A stretch of DNA of 20,218 bases. Origin: CAZIRF01 sp964541755. GTDB lineage: Bacteria; Spirochaetota; Spirochaetia; Treponematales; Breznakiellaceae. Both the position numbers and the translations under genes were made by a program. Positions within the stretch are counted from its first letter, which is position 1, and every line of letters starts with the position of its first letter. The notes under the pieces are model-generated. The model saw nothing but the letters and a program-made list of their open reading frames with translations. It was not told the DNA's origin and made no database searches. Below are positions 1 to 6,126 of the stretch, in pieces. The stretch is taken from contig CAZIRF010000047.1 in assembly GCA_964541755.1 (NCBI GenBank), positions 1 through 20,218 on the forward strand, given 5' to 3'.

Positions 1-858
1 TTCCCCTATATCAGATGTTGTTACCTCTTCATTCTTCGTCTTTTCCTCTATTTCAACAGATTTTACTGGGGTATCATTCAAAAAAAAATCTGGATCACCT
101 ATTACGTCTTCCAACTCTTCAGATGTTATCGATTCTTCTCGTGTATATCTTCCTACTGTTTCATTCCAAGTATAAAATGACCACCTCTGGTGCATTTCAT
201 ATATTGCATCTCCATAGTAATCAAGTTCATCTGTTATTATTTTATAATCCTCATGGACCTTTATTCCGCGCTTCCCCTGATATTCTATAAACATAAAGGG
301 GCATACATCTTCGTAATCTTGCTTTTCTATACTTAGAAAATATTTAAATTCTTTTGTTTCATTGTTAATTGTTTCAATAATATAATACTTCCCTGTTCCC
401 CCTTGCGCGAAAGCTAATATATCATCAATCCCATCCCGGTTAAAATCATAAATAAATCCGGTACCCACTCCCGGGATTAATCTGAAGCTCTCTATTTGTG
501 TTTCTAGGATGGATCCCGTATATTCAAACAGTGATTCAAAATCATTATTCATTCCTGATGTATTTTCTTGATGTAATATTTTACCTTCTCTTATGAAATA
601 TATAGTAAACTGAAAGTAATCAGTAAGATTATTCCATAGCCAAATACCAAGCCAGATTTCTTCTTCATTAACATAGTTATTCAATTTTTTCATAGCCGCA
701 AGTTCATAGATAACCTGCGGAAATGGAGAAGATTCCTCATATGTAACTTTAGGCTTCCTGCTTTCTATCAATAAGGTTCTGATTTTATCCTCATGTGTTT
801 CTGTATAACAAACCGTACAAAGCAAAACTAAAAATAATACAATGATATTTCTCTTCAT
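1..858 (-). CDS. Exported hypothetical protein with a VCBS/FG-GAP-like motif, 3' end cut by window edge
   Basis: I do not recognise the family. The reading frame is open without a stop from the ATG at 858 to base 1 (286 codons), so the C-terminus lies outside the window. The first ~20 residues (MKRNIIVLFLVLLCTVCYT) form a Sec signal peptide; the cysteines near its end could suit a loose spirochaetal lipobox, but this is uncertain. Around residues 146-156 there is a D-x-N-x-D-G-x-x-D motif (DFNRDGIDD), the calcium-loop signature of VCBS/FG-GAP repeats, followed by aromatic-rich beta-type sequence. The start codon overlaps the stop of the upstream gene (ATGA, 4 nt) and no strong Shine-Dalgarno sequence is visible, so translation is probably coupled. 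Codons are AT-rich, unlike the rest of the window. An exported protein coupled to a putative amidase could be its partner or inhibitor; that is inference. Confidence 0.75.
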   Translation of the reverse strand, partial: MKRNIIVLFLVLLCTVCYTETHEDKIRTLLIESRKPKVTYEESSPFPQVIYELAAMKKLNNYVNEEEIWLGIWLWNNLTDYFQFTIYFIREGKILHQENTSGMNNDFESLFEYTGSILETQIESFRLIPGVGTGFIYDFNRDGIDDILAFAQGGTGKYYIIETINNETKEFKYFLSIEKQDYEDVCPFMFIEYQGKRGIKVHEDYKIITDELDYYGDAIYEMHQRWSFYTWNETVGRYTREESITSEELEDVIGDPDFFLNDTPVKSVEIEEKTKNEEVTTSDIGE

Positions 859-2066
859 TTTGCTAATCCCGATTGCTTTGCATATTTATCTAATTCATGT
901 TGATTAAAAACAAATGACTGTTTCATATTACAATACCATTCAACTTCCTCATACTTCTGTTTCCCTTCAGCATTTCCATTATAAGGAAAGGCAGCTTCAC
1001 AAGTACGTATACCATTTGCTCCAGAGCCAACATTTGCAACAAATATAGTACCGGGAGCAATATTCAATGTTGGTCTCACCGTTACGAAGTGTGGATGACC
1101 TCCGGGGGCTTCATTTTTCCATGAGCCTATGACAACATATCCAAGATTAGCGTATGCTTGAGCCTTATCTCCAGTTACTTTTATTATTCCGGTCTTATCG
1201 GTTTTTTCGGCTTGTTTTCGTAATACATCGCACCAGTAATTACTTTTTCTCGGTACATAACCAGAAGGAGCCTCCCATGGAGCATAAGCTTTACCATCAG
1301 GGATGCTTTTATAATTGCCATCCAAAGCTTGTATTGTTAAAAAAACTGCATGATTACAGTAAGTCTGGTTTGCAGGACCATCAATTTCAGGGTACATACC
1401 ACGATTACCCTGATTAAGACACCATATACTCATTACCATATCCTGTACAAGGATCAAGTCCATGCAATAACCCGAATGTATCTTTCGTATATGCTCTTCA
1501 AATGCCGTTGGATAGAAATAATTCAACGCTTCTCCATTTTGTATTTCCTTTGGCAGATTACTGTTCTTTCCATTTGACTCCCATATTGCCAACTGATCCT
1601 TTAAACTCTCATATTGCGGAATAAAAGAAAAATTGAACGGTATCGTTCTTTTCTTACTCCATTCACTTGGATGTTCAAATGCACACAGTGTTGCTATCTC
1701 TTTTGTTCTTTCCAGAAAGGCTGCCATCCGCTCTCTGTTATAGCCTGGTTCAAGGGTGAATCCTTTTTTTTCATATAGTTCTTGAAAGAACGCTACCTTC
1801 TGTGGCTCCATTGTACAATCATTATACTTTTCAAGATCTTTTTCTGTCAGTATCGTGAAAAAATCACCCCAATGCCAATAATTCTTTGAAAACGACGCGG
1901 GAATCTTGACATATTTCTCCGCTTCATACATCACATATCTCGATCCTCCGCTGTCCGTTTTTCCGGTAAATGCTGTTACTTCTCTTTTCAAAACCGTTAT
2001 ATCACTAGTTGTCGTCTCAGAGAGCGCGGTTACTGTTACATACTCGTCAAAGACCGCAACAACCAA
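855..2066 (-). CDS. Putative papain-like (NlpC/CHAP-type) amidase or peptidase, 5'-truncated
   Basis: The 403-residue frame shows two conserved-looking blocks: Q-T-Y-C-N-H-A-V with Cys237, and, after a helical AQAYANLGYVVIGSW stretch, G-G-H-P-H-F-V-T-V with His324/His326. A Cys near the start of a helix followed by G-H-x-x-x-V on a strand is the layout of NlpC/P60 and CHAP cysteine amidases that cut peptidoglycan, so I infer that activity with moderate confidence. Residues ~40-200 are a helical region I cannot assign. The TTG at 2066 is not a convincing start: there is no Shine-Dalgarno sequence, the frame stays open to a stop at 2142-2144, and that upstream part is antisense to another gene remnant. 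The true N-terminus therefore appears to be missing. Codon use is AT-rich. The gene is coupled to the exported protein downstream. It could be a toxin or effector domain that has lost its leader part. Confidence 0.6.
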   Translation of the reverse strand: MVVAVFDEYVTVTALSETTTSDITVLKREVTAFTGKTDSGGSRYVMYEAEKYVKIPASFSKNYWHWGDFFTILTEKDLEKYNDCTMEPQKVAFFQELYEKKGFTLEPGYNRERMAAFLERTKEIATLCAFEHPSEWSKKRTIPFNFSFIPQYESLKDQLAIWESNGKNSNLPKEIQNGEALNYFYPTAFEEHIRKIHSGYCMDLILVQDMVMSIWCLNQGNRGMYPEIDGPANQTYCNHAVFLTIQALDGNYKSIPDGKAYAPWEAPSGYVPRKSNYWCDVLRKQAEKTDKTGIIKVTGDKAQAYANLGYVVIGSWKNEAPGGHPHFVTVRPTLNIAPGTIFVANVGSGANGIRTCEAAFPYNGNAEGKQKYEEVEWYCNMKQSFVFNQHELDKYAKQSGLAK

Positions 2067-2085
2067 CAGGCTGCACTCGAGGTTG
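2000..2085. other. Composition break and head-to-head gene junction
   Basis: Sequence left of about 2000 is AT-rich and coded on the minus strand; sequence right of about 2085 is GC-rich and coded on the plus strand. The minus gene has no start and the plus gene has no start, and both lose their 5' ends within the same ~80 bases. No N run, direct repeat or terminal inverted repeat is visible to me here. This fits either the edge of an acquired island inserted into the plus-strand gene or an assembly join. Confidence 0.6.
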
Positions 2086-2636
2086 AAGTCCTCGATGCGT
2101 CCCGCTACCGGCTCCTCTCGTCTGTCGACTTCGCCAAAAAGTCACAGGTCTCGAAATTTTCCATTCAAAAGACAACGGATTTTGCCAAGAATCCGCCCAA
2201 GACTTCATCCGGCGTCTTGAAACGCGTGCATGTCAAAGATGGCGGGGCCGTCAAGGATGGGGCCCTGCGTCTGGACTTCGAGCGGGAAGACTATGGCTTT
2301 GTCGATATCAGTCTTGGTTTCAAACCGGGCCAGATCCGCCTGCCCGCCGGGACCATCATAATTGCCGAGATGTGCAGCGACCTCGAGGGGGCTATCTTCA
2401 TGATGGGTATGATAAGCGGGAACCCCGATTGGAAATGGACAAGTGACAACACGCCCTATATACCTGTCATCCCGGGGCTATGGACCTCTGTTCTGTGGCG
2501 TCTCGACAAGCCCTTTTCCCTGGCGGCCGATGGTGAGCTGCGATTCATATTAAAGAAGGAAGATACATCGAAACGCCCCGGTGAAAAGGGCTCCTTTAGT
2601 ATAGACAACGTAAAGGTCTGGGTGCCGCGTGATTGA
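2043..2636 (+). pseudogene. 3' remnant of a gene for a beta-sandwich, carbohydrate-binding-like domain
   Basis: An open plus-strand frame with GC-rich codons runs from about 2043 to the TGA at 2634-2636. It reads as a C-terminal portion of ~195 residues: VKDRNNQQAALEVEVLDAS, then a domain of alternating beta strands with LRLDFEREDYGFVDI, several tryptophans (PDWKW, GLWTSVLWRL) and a final SIDNVKVW strand. This pattern is typical of beta-sandwich ligand-binding modules at the end of glycoside hydrolases, but I cannot name a family. The only internal starts (for example TTG 2217) lack a ribosome binding site and would split the domain, so I call it a 5'-truncated remnant. It lies 139 bases before a LacI-type regulator, a common partner of sugar-use genes. 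The missing 5' part is lost at the composition break. Confidence 0.5.
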
Positions 2637-2726
2637 ATCTTGATGGAGTTGTATGCCCAGCCCCTCCTTTGGTCTTTTGGTGAGCAGTTTTTTCCATCTG
2701 TTTCGCGAATGAAAAATGTCTTTCTC

Positions 2727-2755
2727 TTGACGTGTCCGGGCCCGGAGGCTATCGT
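2727..2755 (+). promoter_or_regulatory. Candidate sigma-70 promoter with a 12-bp palindrome in the spacer
   Basis: TTGACG (2727-2732) and TATCGT (2750-2755) are 17 bases apart. The spacer carries the perfect palindrome TCCGGGCCCGGA (2735-2746), well placed for a repressor such as the LacI-type protein encoded just downstream. A start of transcription near 2762 would leave a very short leader. This is pattern recognition only. Confidence 0.4.
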
Positions 2756-2758
2756 GTG

Positions 2759-2774
2759 TGTGAAGGTGCACACA
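2759..2774 (+). promoter_or_regulatory. CRP-like dyad overlapping the lacI-type ribosome binding site
   Basis: TGTGA-N6-ACACA matches the CRP consensus TGTGA-N6-TCACA at 9 of 10 positions. The same bases also form a 6-bp stem TGTGTG/CACACA (2755-2760 with 2769-2774) whose loop holds the GAAGG Shine-Dalgarno sequence (2762-2766), 9 bases before the ATG at 2776. Protein binding, RNA folding or neither could be at work. One such match is expected by chance in about 20 kb. Confidence 0.3.
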
Positions 2775-2775
2775 G

Positions 2776-3846
2776 ATGACAGTAAGCGATATTGCAAAAC
2801 GGGCAGGCGTTTCGATAGGGACCGTTGACAGGGTAATACACAAGCGGGGCCGGGTCTCGGACGAGACCCGTGAAAAGATAGAAGCCATTCTGGAAGAAGG
2901 GGGCTATCGTCCCAATCCGCTCGCACGGCATCTCAAACGGGCCCGCCCCTACAATATCGGGGTACTTATGCCGGGGCTCGATGACGAGAGCCACTACTGG
3001 CGTCAAGTCCACCAAGGGCTTCTCGCTGCCAAGAGAGAACTTGCGGCTTTCGCTTTCGATATCAGTCTTTATCCCTTTTCCCGCGACGACACAAGCAGTC
3101 TCGAGCGGGCCTTTTTCTCCATCAATAAAGCGGAATGTGACGCATGGGTTGTGGCGCCGGTCTTGCAGGAGCGCATGAGTGCGCTGCTGGGTTCCACCAA
3201 AGCGCCGGTTCCACTCGTGTGTATCGATTCACCCCTTCCCGGGGCCCATGCAACGGTGACTATCGCACAGGACCCTCGACGGGGCGGCGTGCTCGCCGCC
3301 CGCCTTATGCGTTTGGTCTCCCGCTCGGCGGGGCCTTTCGCAACGGTTCGCCCGTACGCGGGGGCCTTCAATCTGGATGAGCGGGTGCGCGGGTTCCGAA
3401 TGGCTTTGGCTTCTACTGATGGAGCGATTGCGAACAGGGAACAAACCATGGGGTTTTCACCCCTCGATGTCATCTGTCCCGCACTGGACAGTGCCACGGT
3501 GGCGGTGCTCGTTGATCGCTTGTTGGACGAGGAACCGGCCTTGGGTGGTATTTTCGTGGCCTCGTCAATAGGGCACCTCGTTGCCCGACAGGTTTGCGTA
3601 CGCAATCGCCATGGAGATATACCCGTCATCGCCTGGGATTTGGTAGATGAGAACGTGGTTGCCCTCGATACCGGGGAGCTCGACTGCGTCATCGCCCAGC
3701 GGCCCTTCGAACAGGGCCGTCTCGCCCTCCACGAACTCTACCGCGTACTCATATTGGGCGAGGACGTCCCCCTCAAAATTGATATCCCGCTGGATATTCA
3801 CTTCAAGGAGAACATCCCCGAAGACGGCGGCATGCCTACTCGCTGA
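2776..3846 (+). CDS. LacI-family transcriptional regulator
   Basis: A 356-residue DNA-binding repressor type protein. The N-terminal helix-turn-helix is clear (VSDIAKRAGVSIGTVDRVIH, residues 3-22), followed by the hinge-helix region (NPLARHLKR, residues 47-55). The rest (about 60-345) is a periplasmic-binding-protein-like effector domain (NIGVLMPG at ~60-67; VPLVCIDSP; a late PVIAWDLVDEN segment). The GTVDRV form of the recognition helix is typical of a subgroup of sugar-responsive LacI proteins. The start is supported by GAAGG nine bases upstream. The gene follows the remnant of a carbohydrate-binding-like gene, so its original targets were probably sugar genes (inference). Its 3' end overlaps the convergent DUF4384 gene by 11 bases. 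The ligand cannot be told from the sequence. Confidence 0.88.
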   Translation: MTVSDIAKRAGVSIGTVDRVIHKRGRVSDETREKIEAILEEGGYRPNPLARHLKRARPYNIGVLMPGLDDESHYWRQVHQGLLAAKRELAAFAFDISLYPFSRDDTSSLERAFFSINKAECDAWVVAPVLQERMSALLGSTKAPVPLVCIDSPLPGAHATVTIAQDPRRGGVLAARLMRLVSRSAGPFATVRPYAGAFNLDERVRGFRMALASTDGAIANREQTMGFSPLDVICPALDSATVAVLVDRLLDEEPALGGIFVASSIGHLVARQVCVRNRHGDIPVIAWDLVDENVVALDTGELDCVIAQRPFEQGRLALHELYRVLILGEDVPLKIDIPLDIHFKENIPEDGGMPTR

Positions 3847-4810
3847 TCAAATAGCTTGCCAGGTCCTCTGCCAGTACCGCTTCTTCGCTATTGGGGCGGG
3901 CTGCGAGGGAAAGCCCCCGGCGAATTGCCGCACCGCTGTCCGTGCCGAGGTCGGTAAAGGCCTCCGGTCCGTCGGCGAAGGGGACGCTGCTGGCCACGGC
4001 TTTTATGTATTCGGTACCCCAGGGGGCTCCCATAAGGAAGGCAAAGGGGTCGCCGGGGCCGGGGATGCGAATGGCCGTGCCCGCTTTGATGCGTCCATCG
4101 CTGTTTTCAAACGTGTTGGGCCAGATGAGCTGGGTCTTGCCGCTGCTGTCTATATGGTACAGGCGTACCCAGGCGTCGCGTGTGACGGTGACGAAGGCCG
4201 TGAGGTATTCCCCTGCGCGATACGCCGCGCCGTGGCCGCGGTCGGTACTTACCGATACTTCCAGTTTTGCGGTGTCGGTCTTTTCCTCCGGTACCAGCTT
4301 GGAAAGGCGTTCTATGCGTTCACGTTCAAGGCTGTCGGGACGCACCCTTATCGAACGGGGTACTGCCGTTTTGGCGATGGTCCAATCTGCTGATCCGATA
4401 AGGTTTCCGGTGCGCATGTCGGTTAACTCGACACGGGTGCGTATGCGGCTGCCCTCTTCAAAGAAGCGCCCGGTAAGGAGCCCTCCAACCTGGTTTGTCG
4501 CAAAGAAATCGGCATAGATTTCTCGAAATGCCGGATCCATGGCGGCGACAATGGCCCTGTTGAAGACCCGATACTTGTCGCTGGCTCCCATTGCTTTGGT
4601 GAATTCGTCCTCAAGCCATCGTGAAAAGGGGCTCGCAAGCTTGGAGTAGGCCCAGGTAAAGGAGCCGAAGGCGACCTGTATGGATTCCTCGGTATAGCCA
4701 TCCATGAGGCTATCGAGAACCGGTCCCGGAGACTGTGCTCGCACGGCGGGTGCGGCAATCAACAGGCAGAGGCTGAACAGGAGCGAAAAGGAAATACGTT
4801 TTTTTGTCAT
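3836..4810 (-). CDS. Exported DUF4384-domain protein
   Basis: The protein is 324 residues from the ATG at 4810, chosen because GGGGAGG lies just upstream and a standard signal peptide follows (MTKKRISFSLLFSLCLLIAA..VRA, cleavage near residue 25). A longer frame from a GTG at 4873 would bury this signal peptide. Residues ~40-150 resemble the CsgG/FlgO type nucleotide-free fold of envelope assembly proteins (VAFGSFTWAYSKLASPFSRW, then GLLTGRFFEEGSRIRTRVEL and a TGNLIGSADWTI strand). Residues ~184-275 are a DUF4384 domain: STDRG, YRAGEYLTAFVTV, AWVRLYHIDSSGKTQLIWPN and the AGTAIRIPG block. DUF4384 proteins are envelope proteins of unknown role. The gene has an extended -10 promoter upstream, is divergent from the sensor-cyclase operon, and ends inside the 3' end of the lacI-type gene. 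Confidence 0.85.
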   Translation of the reverse strand: MTKKRISFSLLFSLCLLIAAPAVRAQSPGPVLDSLMDGYTEESIQVAFGSFTWAYSKLASPFSRWLEDEFTKAMGASDKYRVFNRAIVAAMDPAFREIYADFFATNQVGGLLTGRFFEEGSRIRTRVELTDMRTGNLIGSADWTIAKTAVPRSIRVRPDSLERERIERLSKLVPEEKTDTAKLEVSVSTDRGHGAAYRAGEYLTAFVTVTRDAWVRLYHIDSSGKTQLIWPNTFENSDGRIKAGTAIRIPGPGDPFAFLMGAPWGTEYIKAVASSVPFADGPEAFTDLGTDSGAAIRRGLSLAARPNSEEAVLAEDLASYLISE

Positions 4811-4820
4811 GGTTTCCTCC

Positions 4821-4837
4821 CCGGGGACGGGCCCCGG
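4821..4837 (-). promoter_or_regulatory. GC hairpin next to the DUF4384 ribosome binding site
   Basis: CCGGGG and CCCCGG pair perfectly around a 5-base loop. On the minus-strand mRNA this stem ends exactly where the GGAGG Shine-Dalgarno sequence begins (4820-4816). It could limit ribosome access; no partner structure or ligand motif is visible. Confidence 0.35.
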
Positions 4838-4884
4838 TGTTTTGTCTGACTCAATCATGAGCCTGTTTCCCACATACTCCTTAT

Positions 4885-4893
4885 ATTATAGCA
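4885..4893 (-). promoter_or_regulatory. Extended -10 promoter for the DUF4384 gene
   Basis: The minus strand reads TGCTATAAT, a perfect -10 hexamer with the TG extension. No good -35 is seen at 16-18 bases, as is common for extended -10 promoters. The predicted transcript starts about 68 bases before the ATG at 4810. Confidence 0.5.
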
Positions 4894-4960
4894 TTCAAGT
4901 TGTGCAAGGAGTCTTGGCGCTCGCTGCCTTGATGTTAAAACTGTAAAAAAATCAAAAAGG

Positions 4961-4969
4961 TGATACTAT
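4961..4969 (+). promoter_or_regulatory. Extended -10 promoter for the sensor-cyclase operon
   Basis: The plus strand reads TGATACTAT (TG extension plus TACTAT), 45 bases before the ATG at 5015, with AT-rich sequence upstream. The AAAGGA ribosome binding site follows at 4999-5004. No clear -35. The intergenic stretch 4811-5014 holds this and the divergent promoter. Confidence 0.4.
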
Positions 4970-5014
4970 TATACTGCCACTTATTGATAAACATATGTAA
5001 AGGATAGCTCTCCA

Positions 5015-6112
5015 ATGGGTAGTTTGCGCTTCTTTTGGTACATGCAACCAATCACCTTTGTCCTGTGCGTATTTGCATTTACGCTCAGTTTGCGCTATGG
5101 AGGGAGTCGTGCGCGCTGGCTGCGCGGGCTCATAATCAGCTGTATGGGGGTCGTTGTCGGTACATTTGCCGAGCTCGCCTTTGAACGGCCGGGAAGCATT
5201 TTATTGGCGGGATACACCACCTATGTATTCATTGCCTTCATGCCGGTTTGCTGGCTTTTGCTCACTCTCGACCTTTCGGGCGAACGTTCTTCGTTCATTC
5301 TGCGCGTCACTCCCTTTTTATGTATGGTACCTTTTATCACTTCTGTGCTTATTTGGACAAACCCCCATCACCGGCTCTTGTGGGCTCGTGACCACTTCGA
5401 GGAGGTCGACGGTTTTTTTGTACATATTGTCGATGCCTATGGTCCCTGGTTCAAAGTTCACGTAATCTGGTCGTATGCGGCTTTTTTTGTTGGCGCATTC
5501 TTGTTGGCTTTCGAATTTGCGCGTTATCATCGGATCTATCGCCAGCAGGCGATCCTTGTCTTTACCGCAGTTGCCCTGCCTTTGGTTTTCAATGTGTTCT
5601 ATCTTTTGCGTGTTTTTGGTATTCGGGTGCGCGATTACTCCCCTTTGTTTATTTCGATAAGTTGCGTGCTCTTTGCCGTAAGCCTTACCCGCTTCGGGTT
5701 GGGTAACGCCACGCCTTTGCGCCGTGAACACCTTTACAACCTCCTTGATGACATGATCATCCTCTTGGATGCGCGTATGCGCATCTGCGACCTCAACGAG
5801 GTCTGTTTACGGCGGTTGGCGCTCCAACCCAATGCGTGGATTGGCAAGCCTGTAGATGAGCTTATTCCCGAGTATGCCGATATCACGCCCTTTTCCGGTT
5901 TCCCGCACGATTTTTGCATGGGGCCTGACCACCCCTTGACGCGCAAGTCGGGCTTGCGCCTGATGCTCTGTTTCAAACCTTTGCGCAATTTCCGCGATCA
6001 AACGCTGGAAGGCTATCGCGTCACTGTGTATGAAGTGGAGTCGGGTGGAGAAAAGCTTGAAGGCACGCCCGCTGCAACGCATTCAATTGCGAAGATCGGG
6101 TTTAGACACTAG
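5015..6112 (+). CDS. 7TM histidine-kinase-type sensor with PAS-like domain but no kinase
   Basis: A 365-residue membrane protein. About seven hydrophobic segments are visible (roughly residues 9-28, 36-54, 64-84, 97-114, 149-169, 178-199, 208-226), with the TNPHHRLLW motif (115-123) that marks the N-terminal 7TM sensor region of histidine kinases. Residues ~236-342 look like a PAS domain (LLDDMIILLDARMRICDLN, WIGKPVDELIP, a final YRVTVYEV strand). The protein then ends: there is no H-box, no ATPase domain, no GGDEF and no cyclase domain. AAAGGA at 4999-5004 supports the start. It is the first gene of the operon and stops 14 bases before the adenylate cyclase, so it probably senses a membrane-proximal signal and acts through a partner. 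A direct link to the cyclase is inference. Confidence 0.8.
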   Translation: MGSLRFFWYMQPITFVLCVFAFTLSLRYGGSRARWLRGLIISCMGVVVGTFAELAFERPGSILLAGYTTYVFIAFMPVCWLLLTLDLSGERSSFILRVTPFLCMVPFITSVLIWTNPHHRLLWARDHFEEVDGFFVHIVDAYGPWFKVHVIWSYAAFFVGAFLLAFEFARYHRIYRQQAILVFTAVALPLVFNVFYLLRVFGIRVRDYSPLFISISCVLFAVSLTRFGLGNATPLRREHLYNLLDDMIILLDARMRICDLNEVCLRRLALQPNAWIGKPVDELIPEYADITPFSGFPHDFCMGPDHPLTRKSGLRLMLCFKPLRNFRDQTLEGYRVTVYEVESGGEKLEGTPAATHSIAKIGFRH

Positions 6113-6126
6113 TATTTTCGACGTAT

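Noticed and set aside
2217..2636. Complete small gene starting at the TTG at 2217
   Set aside because: There is no ribosome binding site, and the protein-like frame continues upstream of it, so this is part of a longer, truncated gene.
4855..4875. Six-codon leader peptide (minus strand) before the DUF4384 gene
   Set aside because: The Shine-Dalgarno-like AAGGAG is only one base from the ATG and lies at the predicted transcript start, so translation is unlikely.
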